From: Aliiroseovarius sp. S1339
Lineage (GTDB): Bacteria > Pseudomonadota > Alphaproteobacteria > Rhodobacterales > Rhodobacteraceae
Direction: 5' to 3'
DNA length: 64,000 bases
NCBI RefSeq assembly: GCF_023195695.1
Contig: NZ_JALPQG010000001.1
Coordinates: 496,001 to 560,000, forward strand
Shown here: one piece after another, positions 47,438 through 56,638 of the stretch
Numbering within the stretch: position 1 is the stretch's first letter
Layout: each line of letters begins with the position of its first letter
Notes under the pieces: generated by a model
What the model saw: the letters and a program-made list of their open reading frames with translations, nothing else
The model's database searches: none
What the model was told of the DNA's origin: nothing
Program-made: the position numbers and the translations under genes

Positions 47438-48151
47438 TCAATGAAGCTCAGGCGGCAAATCAAGCCAAGCACGCAGGCCGATATTGACCTGCTGTGGCAC
47501 TTCGACTGTTGGCAGATGTCCGGCTTCTGGCAAGATCACAAGCTCGGCCCCGGGGATAAGCGCGGCCATGATCTCGTGCCGTTTCGGTGGGGTCAGGCCG
47601 TCATGTGCGCCGCACATCACCATGGTCGGAATGCGCAATTTCTGTAAGCTGCGTTGGGCATCCGGGCGGCGTTGAAGCGCGCGTGATTGACGCACGAACA
47701 TCTCGCCCCCCAGCCCATGCGCCATGCTGCGCACCAGCGCGACCACGGTGTCACGACCGTCGCCGGGGGCCAGATTGTCGGGTGACAATGTTTCGTTCAT
47801 CGCTTCGTCCAACCGCCCGGCACTGGCGCGCACGATCTGGGGTTCGCGCCAAGTTGCCTGCGCGGGCGTGTCGGGCAACGGGGTGGTCGAAATAAGCGCC
47901 AAACGGGTCACCCGTTCCGGCGCGCTGCGGGCGATTTCCATAGCAACGATCCCGCCCATACTGATGCCCGCCAACGCAAAACGCGGTGGCAGTTGATCTA
48001 ATATGTTTGCTGCCATTTCGCGGACCGTCTCGCCAACCACCGGCGGCGCGATGACGACGGTGTGATCACGCGACAAATCGTCGATTTGCGGGCCAAACAC
48101 CCGCGCATCACACATCATTCCGGGGATCAAAACCACAGGATCTGGCATCAT
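47438..48151 (-). CDS. Alpha/beta-hydrolase
   Basis: A 237-aa hydrolase. It opens VVLIPGMMCDARVFGPQID; the nucleophile elbow is AGISMGGIVAM, the Asp region MVMCGAHDGLTPP, and the His in PEAGHLPTVE. It resembles the small esterase/3-oxoadipate enol-lactonase group, but the substrate is unknown. ATG 48151 or 48148 are both possible. It is downstream of the next hydrolase on the same strand, 95 nt apart. Confidence 0.83.
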   Translation of the reverse strand: MMPDPVVLIPGMMCDARVFGPQIDDLSRDHTVVIAPPVVGETVREMAANILDQLPPRFALAGISMGGIVAMEIARSAPERVTRLALISTTPLPDTPAQATWREPQIVRASAGRLDEAMNETLSPDNLAPGDGRDTVVALVRSMAHGLGGEMFVRQSRALQRRPDAQRSLQKLRIPTMVMCGAHDGLTPPKRHEIMAALIPGAELVILPEAGHLPTVEVPQQVNIGLRAWLDLPPELH

Positions 48152-48246
48152 TCGCTCGCTTGTCTGTCTTGCCTCGGTCGCGACATTGCCGCGCAGGGGG
48201 AAATTGCGCAAGCGCTATTGGGGCGACCTTCGGAAAGGTGCGGCAA

Positions 48247-48996
48247 TCAGCTGCGCGCCAATACGACTTTCACCATCTTTTGAATGGTGCGCAGGCATTC
48301 TTCATCTGAAAAGCGATGATCCGCACCTTTCACCAACGTCAGGCGGATGTCGTCGCCCTGAACGTGTTCAAGAAGCTTCACCGCTTGGGCTGTCGGCACT
48401 GCCGTATCCTCGGTCCCTTGCACAAACCGCACCGGCATGTCGAATTTCAGCGGGCTGCGCAGGACCAGATGGTTGCGCCCATCCTCGATCAGCCGTTTGG
48501 TGATGACGTAATCCTCGTCATAATCCGAGGGCAGCGTAAGAAAACCTTCTCGCTCCAACTCCGCCTTCTGATCATCGGAAAATCCGGCCCAATAGCCGTC
48601 TTCGGTGAAGTCAGGCGCAGCCGCGATTGTGACAAGGCCAACCACCCGTCCCGGTCGCGCACGCGCCAGCAAAAGCGACTGCCAGCCGCCCATTGAACTG
48701 CCGACCGCCAGTACGGGGCCGTCAATCAACTGGTCAACAACCGCCAGCGTGTCCTCATGCCAATCTCCGATGCAGCCTTCGGTAAACTCGCCCGAGCTTT
48801 TGCCGTGCCCGGAATAGTCAAAACGCAGGAACGCCCGCCCCTCGGCCTTGGCCCAAGCCTCAAGCGCGACCGCCTTGGTGCCCTCCATGTCCGACTTCAG
48901 GCCGGACAGAAACAGGATCGTCGGCCCCTGCCCGTCTGTTTTCACGTAAGCGATGCAGCGGCCATTGGCGGTGTCGAGATACTGAATGTCGGTCAT
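48247..48996 (-). CDS. Alpha/beta-hydrolase (ABHD10-like)
   Basis: A 249-aa hydrolase. It has PTILFLSGLKSDMEGTKAVALEAWA, the DYSGHGKSSGEF loop, nucleophile GSSMGGWQSLL, Asp in QGTEDTAVPT and His in GADHRFSDEE. These match bacterial relatives of the ABHD10/palmitoyl-protein thioesterase group, which cleave small esters or thioesters. ATG 48996 is preferred because upstream codons do not fit the family. It is divergent from thrS. Confidence 0.87.
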   Translation of the reverse strand: MTDIQYLDTANGRCIAYVKTDGQGPTILFLSGLKSDMEGTKAVALEAWAKAEGRAFLRFDYSGHGKSSGEFTEGCIGDWHEDTLAVVDQLIDGPVLAVGSSMGGWQSLLLARARPGRVVGLVTIAAAPDFTEDGYWAGFSDDQKAELEREGFLTLPSDYDEDYVITKRLIEDGRNHLVLRSPLKFDMPVRFVQGTEDTAVPTAQAVKLLEHVQGDDIRLTLVKGADHRFSDEECLRTIQKMVKVVLARS

Positions 48997-49166
48997 GGTC
49001 TTTCCCGTCTGATGTGTCGCGCAAACCATACCGGGCGCGAAATGCTCTGCAATCCCCAACTTGACCTTCAAGCCGTTGACAGCCGCGCACGCAAGGTTCA
49101 AAAGTCGCCCACACATAACCCGCAACCGGGCGTTCCGTGGGCGCCAAAACGACGAGGAGAAGGCCA

Positions 49167-51113
49167 ATGAGCCAGATTTCCATTACATTTCCTGACGGCA
49201 ATTCGCGCGACTATGACGCGGGCGTGACCCCTGCCGAAGTCGCCGCGAGCATATCCAACTCGCTTGCCAAAAAGGCCATTTCCGCCACTGTGGACGGTGC
49301 CCATTGGGACATGCAATGGCCGATCAACGACGATGCGTCGATCTCGCTTCACACGATGAGGGACGACACGCAGGCGCTGGAGCTGATCCGCCACGACTTC
49401 GCCCATGTGATGGCGCGCGCGGTGCAGGAAATCTGGCCGGACGTGAAAGTCACCATTGGCCCGGTCATCAAAGATGGCTGGTATTACGATTTTGACCGCG
49501 AAGAGCCGTTTACGCCCGAAGACCTCGGTACGATCGAAGCCAAGATGAAAGAGATCATCAACAAGCGCGAACCCGTCACGACCGAAATTTGGGACCGTGA
49601 CCGCGCGGTGAAATTCTACGAGGCCAATAACGAGCCCTACAAGGTCGAGCTGATCGAAGCCATTCCGGGCGACGAACCGCTGCGCATGTATTGGCACGGG
49701 CATTGGCAGGATTTGTGTCGCGGTCCGCACCTGCAACACACGGGCCAACTGCCCGCCGACGCGTTCAAACTGATGAGCGTGGCGGGTGCCTATTGGCGTG
49801 GTGATTCAGATCGCGCGATGTTGCAACGGATCTATGGCGTCGGCTTCCAGAACAAAGAGCAGTTGAAGAAACACCTTCATATGCTGGAAGAAGCCGCCAA
49901 GCGTGACCATCGCAAACTGGGCCGCGAAATGGACCTGTTCCACATGCAGGAAGAAGCACCCGGCCAGATTTTCTGGCACCCCAACGGCTGGACAATCTAC
50001 ACCGAGCTTCAGGATTACATGCGCCGCCAGCAAAAGCGCGGCGGCTATGTCGAAGTGAACACACCGCAGGTCGTGGATCGGAAACTGTGGGAGGCCTCGG
50101 GCCACTGGGAAAAATATCAGGAGCATATGTTCATCGTTGAAGTGGACGAGGAGCACGCGCGCGAGAAATCCGTAAATGCGCTGAAGCCGATGAACTGTCC
50201 CTGTCACGTTCAGATTTATAATCAGGGCCTTAAGTCCTATCGCGACCTGCCCCTGCGGATGGCCGAATTTGGGTCATGCAACCGCTATGAACCCTCAGGC
50301 GCGCTGCACGGGATCATGCGGGTGCGGGGCTTCACGCAGGATGATGGTCACATCTTCTGTCGCGAAGACCAGATCGAAAGCGAAACGGCTGAATTCATTT
50401 CCTTCCTGTCAAATGTCTATAAAGACTTGGGATTTGACAGTTTCTCGGTCAAGTTCTCGGACCGCCCGGAAATGCGTGCTGGTTCGGACGAGGTCTGGGA
50501 CAAAGCCGAAACTGCCCTTCTCGCCGCGACCCGCGCCGCAGGTATTGAACCGGAATTGAACCCCGGCGAAGGAGCGTTTTACGGACCAAAACTGGAGTTC
50601 GTTTTGACCGATGCCATTGGCCGTGACTGGCAATGCGGCACGCACCAGGTGGACTTCGTTCTGCCCGAACGGCTGGACGCAAACTATGTCGGCGAAGACG
50701 GAGCCAAGCATCGTCCCGTGATGTTGCACCGCGCCACGCTCGGGTCGTTCGAACGCTTCATCGGTATCCTGATTGAAAGCCACGCGGGCAAGCTGCCGTT
50801 TTGGGTCGCACCACGTCAGGTGGTCGTCGCCTCGATCGTGTCAGATGCTGACGAATACGTGCAAAAAGTCGCCGCCGCACTAAACGCCAAAGGCATCCGT
50901 GCCGAGGCTGATATTCGCAACGAAAAGATCAACTATAAGGTCCGCGAACACTCAGTCGGCAAGGTGCCGGTGATCCTGGCATGTGGCAAAAATGAAGTGG
51001 AAGACGGAACGGTGTCGATGCGCCGTTTGGGCGACAAGCACTCGAAAGTGCTGCCCTTGGACGAGGTTGCCATCGCGCTGGCACAGGAAGCCACGCCGCC
51101 CGATCTGGTTTAA
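49167..51113 (+). CDS. thrS: Threonyl-tRNA synthetase
   Basis: A 648-aa class II synthetase. TGS domain (1-62; [18 protein letters not shown]), editing domain (to about 230, with [11 protein letters not shown]), catalytic core containing [21 protein letters not shown] and zinc ligands, and the anticodon-binding C-terminus. ATG 49167 follows GAGGAGAAGG. A strong terminator follows. Confidence 0.97.
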   Translation: MSQISITFPDGNSRDYDAGVTPAEVAASISNSLAKKAISATVDGAHWDMQWPINDDASISLHTMRDDTQALELIRHDFAHVMARAVQEIWPDVKVTIGPVIKDGWYYDFDREEPFTPEDLGTIEAKMKEIINKREPVTTEIWDRDRAVKFYEANNEPYKVELIEAIPGDEPLRMYWHGHWQDLCRGPHLQHTGQLPADAFKLMSVAGAYWRGDSDRAMLQRIYGVGFQNKEQLKKHLHMLEEAAKRDHRKLGREMDLFHMQEEAPGQIFWHPNGWTIYTELQDYMRRQQKRGGYVEVNTPQVVDRKLWEASGHWEKYQEHMFIVEVDEEHAREKSVNALKPMNCPCHVQIYNQGLKSYRDLPLRMAEFGSCNRYEPSGALHGIMRVRGFTQDDGHIFCREDQIESETAEFISFLSNVYKDLGFDSFSVKFSDRPEMRAGSDEVWDKAETALLAATRAAGIEPELNPGEGAFYGPKLEFVLTDAIGRDWQCGTHQVDFVLPERLDANYVGEDGAKHRPVMLHRATLGSFERFIGILIESHAGKLPFWVAPRQVVVASIVSDADEYVQKVAAALNAKGIRAEADIRNEKINYKVREHSVGKVPVILACGKNEVEDGTVSMRRLGDKHSKVLPLDEVAIALAQEATPPDLV

Positions 51114-51132
51114 ACCCATCACCAAAGAGGTG

Positions 51133-51160
51133 AAAAGCCCCGCCACGTGCGGGGCTTTTT
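51133..51160 (+). terminator. Rho-independent terminator after thrS
   Basis: AAAAGCCCCGC (51133-51143) pairs with GCGGGGCTTTT (51149-51159) with loop CACGT, ending in TTTTT. It isolates the bufferin operon from thrS. Confidence 0.9.
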
Positions 51161-51520
51161 GAGTCTGCTCCGCGTCGTAAACCTTCACGTTGGTCGTGAC
51201 TCGCGACCTGAGCCACGAAAATGGCTGTAACAAACGCCAAGCATTCCGCGTTTTTTTTGAAACTTTCGAAACCGCAGTCAGTCGAGTTTTAGCAAAGATT
51301 GCTGGAAAGATTTCCAAAACTCCTCAATAATCCCTTTAAAATGAAGACGTAACGCGGCAGACCCGCGCCAAATCCAAGAAGATGACGCGCCTTTGCAGCG
51401 ATCACTCCCGCTAACGGAGCCGTGAATTACGCGTTCGTGAATGGAGCCGCCTGCCCCCCACGCTTTACCTTTCCCTTACCGCCCTTGAGCGGTGAGAATA
51501 AAACCCGAAAGGAAAACTTG
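51161..51520. promoter_or_regulatory. Leader and promoter region of the bufferin operon
   Basis: 360 nt without a convincing gene. It should contain the promoter for bufA1. I see an AT-rich stretch at 51240-51345, a near-palindrome GGAAAGATTTCC (51304-51315) and a small ACCGC/GCGGT hairpin (51478-51493) just ahead of the Shine-Dalgarno. No clear sigma-70 box is visible, so an ECF-type sigma factor is possible. Confidence 0.4.
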
Positions 51521-51826
51521 ATGTCCAACAACATGAAAACCGTCGCCGTTCTTGGTGCAGTCTCTGCCGCAGTTGCCGCCAGCGCTGTGCCCGCCTTCGC
51601 TGATGGCGAGCAGGAAAAATGCTTTGGTGTGTCGCTTGCAGGTCAAAACGATTGCGCCGCTGGCCCCGGCACCACCTGCGCAGGGACTTCCACCGTCGAC
51701 TACCAAGGCAACGCTTGGAAACTAGTTCCGGCCGGCACGTGCGAAACCATGGAGGTCACCGACGCTGAAGGCATGATGATGAAGGGCTCGTTGGAGGCTC
51801 TGGATACCAACCTGCCTGCCAGCTAA
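51521..51826 (+). CDS. bufA1: Bufferin-type RiPP precursor (BufA1, DUF2282)
   Basis: A 101-aa secreted precursor. Residues 1-27 form a Sec signal peptide (ending VPAFA before DGE), the rest a small core with four Cys at 34, 45, 53 and 74 in [21 protein letters not shown] and GTCETM, the pattern of DUF2282/BufA1 proteins. In known bufferins, central Cys residues are turned into copper-binding thiooxazoles by the MNIO enzyme before export. ATG 51521 follows AAAGGAAAA. The three partner genes lie directly downstream. The copper role here is inferred from relatives. Confidence 0.88.
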   Translation: MSNNMKTVAVLGAVSAAVAASAVPAFADGEQEKCFGVSLAGQNDCAAGPGTTCAGTSTVDYQGNAWKLVPAGTCETMEVTDAEGMMMKGSLEALDTNLPAS

Positions 51827-51844
51827 ATCTGGTTGCAAATCGCT

Positions 51845-51864
51845 CTGGCCGGTTGTCCGGCCGG
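51845..51864 (+). promoter_or_regulatory. Hairpin between bufA1 and bufB
   Basis: CTGGCCGG (51845-51852), loop TTGT, CCGGCCGG (51857-51864): 8 bp including one G-T pair. No T-run. It lies 18 nt past the bufA1 stop and may keep the precursor mRNA stable or lower enzyme expression relative to the precursor. Confidence 0.6.
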
Positions 51865-51940
51865 AGCCACCATCGCGCCTGACCAGCCTGCGCCCTTTGC
51901 CAAGTCAACCGCCTGACCCGAGCTTTCGATGGAGCTTTCC

Positions 51941-52810
51941 ATGCTTGATATTGCCCATGACAACACGTTGCCCAACGGGGCGGGCGTCGGATACAAACCG
52001 CAGCATTTTGCGGCCCTCATCGACAACCCCGGCACGGTCAGTTGGCTTGAGATTCACGCGGAAAACTACATGGGCGACGGCGGACGTCCGATGGCGCAAC
52101 TGCGCCACTTGGCCGAGCATTTCCCGATTTCGGTGCACGGTGTCGGCCTATCCATCGGTGGTGAAACCCGTTTGGACCCCGAACATCTTGCCCGCCTGAA
52201 GCGGTTGGTCGATTGGCTGAACCCCGCGATGTTTTCCGAACATCTGGCGTGGTCGACCCATGACGGCGCGTTCCTGAACGATCTTTTACCGCTGCCCTAC
52301 ACAACCAACACGCTCACCCGCATCACCACGCATATCAACGAGGTGCAGGATCACCTTGGGCGCAAGATGCTGCTGGAAAACCCGTCGTCTTACCTAGCTT
52401 TCGCTGAAAGCACGTGGTCCGAACCGGATTTCCTGCGCGAAGTCGCGCGGCGCACCGAGTGCGGGCTGCTGCTGGATGTGAACAACGTCTTTGTCTCCGC
52501 GACCAATCTGGACTTTGATCCACGCGCCTATATCGACGCCTATCCGCTTGACTTGGTTGAAGAATTTCACCTTGCCGGCCATGACGAAGATGCCGACGAG
52601 ATGGGTCGCAAGCTGTTGATTGACAGCCACGGCACGCCGGTGGACGAACCCGTCTGGACCCTGTTTGACCACGTGATCGCCCGTGCAGGCGCGCGCCCTG
52701 CCCTTGTGGAATGGGACAATGACGTGCCGGATTGGGACATTCTGGAAGCCGAAGCCGCCCGCGCGACGCGCCACATGGAACCAGCATTGGCCGCGCAGGT
52801 CTCGGCATGA
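51941..52810 (+). CDS. bufB: MNIO-family bufferin-modifying enzyme (BufB, DUF692)
   Basis: A 289-aa TIM-barrel multinuclear non-haem iron oxygenase. The metal-ligand segments appear in order: EIHAENYMGDGG, VHGVGLSIGG, SEHLAW, LLENPSSYL, LLLDVNNVFVS, EFHLAGHDED and DSHGTPVDEPVW. It should oxidise Cys in the BufA1 core in the cytoplasm. I used ATG 51941, placed 7 nt after GGAG; ATG 51929 overlaps that SD. The stop overlaps the bufC start (ATGA). Confidence 0.92.
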   Translation: MLDIAHDNTLPNGAGVGYKPQHFAALIDNPGTVSWLEIHAENYMGDGGRPMAQLRHLAEHFPISVHGVGLSIGGETRLDPEHLARLKRLVDWLNPAMFSEHLAWSTHDGAFLNDLLPLPYTTNTLTRITTHINEVQDHLGRKMLLENPSSYLAFAESTWSEPDFLREVARRTECGLLLDVNNVFVSATNLDFDPRAYIDAYPLDLVEEFHLAGHDEDADEMGRKLLIDSHGTPVDEPVWTLFDHVIARAGARPALVEWDNDVPDWDILEAEAARATRHMEPALAAQVSA

Positions 52811-53595
52811 CGCGCGCTGAAACCCTTCCCCGCACAGGTGATGTGACCGTGACGCAAACGGCGTTTCGCAAAGCCCTGCTTGACCCACAACAGGCGGTGC
52901 CGGACGGGCTGACCAACCCCGACGGTCAACAAGTCTCCAAGCGGTTCTCGGTCTATCGCAACAACGTGGTGCATGGCTTATCCGAGGCGATGCTGACGGG
53001 ATTCCCCGTGCTTGCCAAATTGGTCGGCGACGAATTTTTTCGCGAAATGGCAAAGGTTTACCTACGCATTCACCCGCCAACCTCGCCCCTTATGATGCAT
53101 TACGGGGCCGCCCTTCCGGGGTTTCTGGAAAGCTTCCCCGGCACGCTTCATCTGAAATACCTGCCCGATGTGGCGCGGTTGGAACTGACCCTGCGGCGTG
53201 CCTATCACGCGGGCGACGCGGCACCTGTTAACCCTGATGACCTGACCAAGCTGGACCATCACGCATTAATGGCGACGCGGCTTCAGATGTCGCCTGCCAG
53301 CGAGGTTCTGATCACCAAATGGCCGGCAAAGGCGATCTGGGATTTCAATATGAAGGGTGGGCCACAGCCCAAAGGCGGAGGTGAGACCATCCTGATCAGC
53401 CGCATCGGCTTTGATCCCGTGGCCGAGCTGCTGCCCGATGGTGGCGCGCGTTTCGTCAATTCCCTGATCAAAGGTTGCAGCTTTGGCACTGCGCTGGGGC
53501 TTGCCACGGCAGACACACCAGATTTCGATCTGACAGCCACTCTGGGCGTTCTGATCGCAACCCACTCTATCATCGGCATCGACAAACCAGACTGA
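52807..53595 (+). CDS. bufC: Bufferin partner protein BufC (DUF2063)
   Basis: A 262-aa protein. The N-terminal DUF2063 domain (about 17-110; QTAFRKALLDPQQAVPDGL, RFSVYRNNVVHGLSEAMLTGFPVLAKLVG) is thought to bind the precursor leader and bring it to BufB; the C-terminal half (with LPDVARLELTLRRAYHA) is less conserved. It starts inside the bufB stop codon and ends 20 nt before the DoxX gene. Confidence 0.9.
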   Translation: MTRAETLPRTGDVTVTQTAFRKALLDPQQAVPDGLTNPDGQQVSKRFSVYRNNVVHGLSEAMLTGFPVLAKLVGDEFFREMAKVYLRIHPPTSPLMMHYGAALPGFLESFPGTLHLKYLPDVARLELTLRRAYHAGDAAPVNPDDLTKLDHHALMATRLQMSPASEVLITKWPAKAIWDFNMKGGPQPKGGGETILISRIGFDPVAELLPDGGARFVNSLIKGCSFGTALGLATADTPDFDLTATLGVLIATHSIIGIDKPD

Positions 53596-53615
53596 ACACT
53601 CGGAAGGATACCGCC

Positions 53616-54164
53616 ATGCGCGCCTTGGCAAATCTCCATAACCCGCTTGCCGATTTGGCCGAGCGGTTGGCCCCGGCCACCCTGCCCACGCTGGCCCGCT
53701 TTACCTTTGCCGCGACTTTGCTTGGGTATTTCTGGGCCTCGGCGCTGACCAAAACGGGCGACGGCCTGCTTGGCGTTTTCCAACCCAGCCTTGGCGCCTA
53801 TGCGCAGATTTTCCCCAAAGCGATGGAGGCCGCATCGTATGACATCGGGCAGCTTGGCATGTTCCACTGGGCCGTGGTCGTCGCGGGCACCTTGGCCGAA
53901 TTCGCCTTGCCGCTATTGATCACCATCGGATTGCTGACCCGCCTAACCGCCCTTGGGATGATCGGCTTTGTCGTCGTGCAAAGCCTGACCGACCTTTTTG
54001 GCCACGGCGGGATTGAGCAGCCCGAAACGCTGGGCGCATGGTTTGACCGCATTCCAGACAGCGTGATTTTGGATCAACGCCTGTTCTGGATGGTTTTGCT
54101 GGTGACCTTGGTGCTGAAAGGCGCAGGCCCGCTGTCTGTCGACCGACTGCTGAACATCCGCTGA
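53616..54164 (+). CDS. DoxX-family membrane protein of the bufferin operon (BufD-like)
   Basis: A 182-aa inner-membrane protein with four hydrophobic helices. It carries the DoxX pattern (LPTLARFTFAATLLGYFWASALTK, and LTRLTALGMIGFVVVQSLTDLFGHGG). DoxX proteins recur as the last gene of bufferin operons (BufD); the role may be redox or quinone-linked. GGAAGG precedes ATG 53616. The operon ends here, meeting a convergent gene 9 nt on. Confidence 0.87.
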   Translation: MRALANLHNPLADLAERLAPATLPTLARFTFAATLLGYFWASALTKTGDGLLGVFQPSLGAYAQIFPKAMEAASYDIGQLGMFHWAVVVAGTLAEFALPLLITIGLLTRLTALGMIGFVVVQSLTDLFGHGGIEQPETLGAWFDRIPDSVILDQRLFWMVLLVTLVLKGAGPLSVDRLLNIR

Positions 54165-54172
54165 CGCGGACC

Positions 54173-54529
54173 CTAGTGCGGGTCGGGCTTCACAGCGACC
54201 AGAGCGAGCAGCCCGCCCAGACCTGCCAGCGCGATTGGGAACATGGTGAACACGCCATAGCCAAAAGCGAAATACATGCCCGCGGCGGACAGAAGCAGTA
54301 AAATGCCCCCTACCTGCGCGGCAGAGCGCGCCATCGCACCACCCGCCAGCGCCAGAACCGGCGCGATCAGGGCAAAGGCGCGGATGCGGCCCGGATTTTC
54401 CACCTGTTCGGCAAGATCAGGCAATTCACCCATCCGCGCGATCACTTCGGTATAGCCATAGCCGAAAAACCCAACGATCATGCCCCAAATCCCGGCGATG
54501 ATCCCCAAAACCAATGCAGCGTTGCGCAT
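54173..54529 (-). CDS. Small hydrophobic protein, function unknown
   Basis: A 118-aa protein with four membrane helices (for example NAALVLGIIAGIWGMIVGFFGYGY, ALIAPVLALAGGAMA, LLLLSAAGMYFAFGYGV). It resembles the DUF4064-type small membrane proteins. GAGG precedes ATG 54529. It follows the ArsC/Spx-like gene by 34 nt on the same strand. Confidence 0.72.
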   Translation of the reverse strand: MRNAALVLGIIAGIWGMIVGFFGYGYTEVIARMGELPDLAEQVENPGRIRAFALIAPVLALAGGAMARSAAQVGGILLLLSAAGMYFAFGYGVFTMFPIALAGLGGLLALVAVKPDPH

Positions 54530-54563
54530 GCAGATACCTCCTACTTTCCGAACAGATAGGCGC

Positions 54564-54899
54564 TTAAGGCGCGCGCTCCAACCACATGTCACGCGTTTTT
54601 GCGTCCCAACCCAACGTCAACTTGGCCCCGTCCTCAATCACCGGGCGTTTCATCAGGGTCGGGTGTTGGGCCAATAATGCGACCGGATCGCCCGCCCGGT
54701 CGCCGTCCGACAACCCGCGCCATGTGGTGGAGCGTTTGTTGACCAACGCCTCGTCAAACGCCACGTGGAAGCGCGCCAGATCGGCCGGGTCCACCCCGTC
54801 AGCGCGCACATCGACGTAATCGACGTCAAAGCCCGCCGCCTCTAACGCCTTCACTGCCTTGCGGCATGTGTCACAGTTTTTCAGCCCCCAAACGCGCAT
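54564..54899 (-). CDS. ArsC/Spx-family thioredoxin-fold protein
   Basis: A 111-aa protein of the ArsC/YffB group: MRVWGLKNCDTCRKAVKALEAAGF carries a CxxC, then the RPVIEDGAKLTLGW region. Real arsenate reductases use the first Cys with three Arg; the family also includes glutathione-dependent YffB proteins of unknown role. No ars genes are near, so arsenate reduction is not assured. Confidence 0.85.
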   Translation of the reverse strand: MRVWGLKNCDTCRKAVKALEAAGFDVDYVDVRADGVDPADLARFHVAFDEALVNKRSTTWRGLSDGDRAGDPVALLAQHPTLMKRPVIEDGAKLTLGWDAKTRDMWLERAP

Positions 54900-55158
54900 G
54901 TCATCCCCCAGAAATAAGCGGCCCATCAGATGCGACCCGAAGCCCGTTATGGCCCGAACAGACGGGATAGGGAAGCACGCAAAATGATGCCAATATCCAC
55001 GCGCCGCAAAGGAAAACCTTGCATTTCCTCATATAACGCCCAAATCTTATACTGTTAGACAGACCTATCTACCGCCTCCTTTTATGCAGTCGGACGATAC
55101 CTGACTGCACGACGAAGGCCCCGCACACTGCGGGCGCTCATATTAAGGAGAGACGGAA

Positions 55159-55377
55159 ATGGCCGACAAACAAACCGGCACCGTAAAATGGTTCAACACC
55201 ACAAAAGGCTTTGGCTTCATCGCCCCTGAAGGCGGCGGCAATGATGTGTTTGTGCACATCTCAGCGGTTGAGCGGTCGGGGCTGACAGGCCTTGCCGACA
55301 ACCAAAAGGTCCGCTTTGGCTTGGAAGAGGGTCGCGACGGCCGCTCCTCCGCCGTGGACCTTGAACTGGCCGATTGA
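55159..55377 (+). CDS. Cold-shock protein, CspA family
   Basis: A 72-aa OB-fold RNA chaperone. RNP1 is KGFGFIAPE and RNP2 DVFVHIS. GGAGAGACGG lies before ATG 55159. About 100-150 nt of AT-then-GC-rich leader upstream (from about 55020) is free of genes and could be the usual long, structured cold-shock 5' UTR. A terminator follows. Confidence 0.94.
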   Translation: MADKQTGTVKWFNTTKGFGFIAPEGGGNDVFVHISAVERSGLTGLADNQKVRFGLEEGRDGRSSAVDLELAD

Positions 55378-55403
55378 TCGGTTGGACCTGAGGAAATGAG
55401 AGG

Positions 55404-55434
55404 CCCCGCGGAGTGAAAACTCGGCGGGGTTTTT
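55404..55434 (+). terminator. Rho-independent terminator after the cold-shock gene
   Basis: CCCCGCGGAGT (55404-55414) pairs with ACTCGGCGGGG (55419-55429), one mismatch, loop GAAA, followed by TTTTTC. Confidence 0.82.
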
Positions 55435-55500
55435 CTTTGGGGGAGTGGTTGGGACGCGCTTCGTTTGCGAAGGGCTGCGCCTGACCCTGGGATGGTGCGA

Positions 55501-55549
55501 AGCGCCCTCCCGTGGGGAGGGTCGGGCGCTGCCCGTGCGCGGCACGGGC
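55501..55549. repeat. GC-rich nested inverted repeats
   Basis: AGCGCCC/GGGCGCT (55501-55507 with 55524-55530) encloses CCCTCCC/GGGAGGG, and directly after it GCCCGTGC/GCACGGGC (55531-55538 with 55542-55549) forms a second perfect stem. A similar GC-rich piece lies near 21900-21940. It may be an intergenic repeat family of this genome; the sequence changes to AT-rich DNA right after. Confidence 0.5.
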
Positions 55550-55621
55550 TAATTCATCCAATAGTTGCATTTCTTTTGGAACAGCGCCAATCTAACAAAG
55601 CAACCAATACATGAGATTACA

Positions 55622-55789
55622 ATGACCATTTTGGCACAATACCACTGCAACAACTGTGGGAAAGAGTTTGAAGTAGAGATTCTAGAGCGCTCCGAAAAAC
55701 AAAAATACGAGCAACAAAACCGTCCAAGCTACCCAGTCCGCTGTCCGAATTGTGGTAGGACCGATCTAAGAACTGGCTGGGGTGTCTAG
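55622..55789 (+). CDS. Small zinc-ribbon protein
   Basis: A 55-aa protein with two CxxC knuckles (CNNCGKEFEVEI and CPNCGRTDLRTGWG) separated by about 30 residues of mostly charged sequence. Metal-binding is clear; function is not. It is AT-richer than the genome around it and ends one base before the convergent stop of the TIR gene, so the two are probably part of one acquired patch. Confidence 0.7.
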   Translation: MTILAQYHCNNCGKEFEVEILERSEKQKYEQQNRPSYPVRCPNCGRTDLRTGWGV

Positions 55790-56638
55790 TCACAGTTTGT
55801 TTAGGTCAATATCAAATCCTGCGGCTTTCAACTCCTTTCCAAGTATAGTCTGCCAAGCTCCTGCCGAGTCAATTTCAGTGTAAACGACCCCAAAAATGTC
55901 AGAAGGTGTTTCGACACCCTGAGACTTTAAGACACAGGTACCCTGCCTTTTGAGACGGGCAAAGAAATACCCAAGCTCAAGAACAACATTCTGGCGAGCT
56001 CTGGGGCAGTAATCTCCTTCTGAAGCAGAATCGAGAGAAGCACCCATATCATCTGCCGTCATTAGAACTACGGCGAAGTCGACATCTGCATTCGATTCAA
56101 ACTTTTCGATGATAGTCCTACCTTTGTTAGGTTGTTCCCTAAGAACAATTGGTTTGAGTTGGAGCCTTTCCAACAATCGCGTCACTTGATGAAGGATTGC
56201 ATCATCATGACCATGCACCACAAAAACCCTATTCGAGGCTGGCTTTCGGTTTGGATCTTCGAGAAAATGAGATGAAGTGGAGTTTCTAGCGTCTGTGCCG
56301 TCCGCCACTGTCAAAGCATCATTAGGACTGTTTTTGTTTAGATGCTTAGATCCGAAAGTCTTAAGCACTCTTTGCACTCTAAGAATCTTGGTCTGGAGCT
56401 GTGCGCGGTCGCCATTGTTAAACCCGTGATATCTGTCTGAATCGTCATTCAGTTCACGTATCTTTATTGCTAGTTGGTTAGCTGGAATTGTCTCACTATA
56501 GTCTGCCAAATCAACGAGAAGCTCGGTTAATCGCTGACTTTCCTCTACGAATTCGCGTGAACCGTACCCATCTTGTCGTTTAACTTGAACAACTTGAAGC
56601 AATTCATCTAAATCATCCCAAAAAACCTCCAGACTCAT
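55790..56638 (-). CDS. TIR-domain nucleotide-binding protein (Cap12/Pycsar-effector-like)
   Basis: A 282-aa protein. Residues 1-~110 are helical and charged; about 135-282 are a TIR-like fold of PF10137 type: [47 protein letters not shown], and NVVLELGYF, whose Glu221 is the candidate NADase catalytic residue. Related domains act as NAD-depleting effectors of CBASS and Pycsar. No cyclase or sensor gene is in the window. It is visibly AT-richer than neighbours. Its ATG overlaps the thyX stop by ATGA. Confidence 0.85.
   Translation of the reverse strand: MSLEVFWDDLDELLQVVQVKRQDGYGSREFVEESQRLTELLVDLADYSETIPANQLAIKIRELNDDSDRYHGFNNGDRAQLQTKILRVQRVLKTFGSKHLNKNSPNDALTVADGTDARNSTSSHFLEDPNRKPASNRVFVVHGHDDAILHQVTRLLERLQLKPIVLREQPNKGRTIIEKFESNADVDFAVVLMTADDMGASLDSASEGDYCPRARQNVVLELGYFFARLKRQGTCVLKSQGVETPSDIFGVVYTEIDSAGAWQTILGKELKAAGFDIDLNKL

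Noticed and set aside
51349-51372. A SigF/ECF-like promoter (GTAACG with a downstream element) ahead of bufA1
   Set aside because: The -35-like GTAACG is present, but nothing like CGAA follows at the right spacing, so I did not list it.
54564-54899. Arsenate resistance gene arsC
   Set aside because: Only the ArsC/Spx fold is clear; there is no arsR, arsB or acr3 nearby, so I left the function open.
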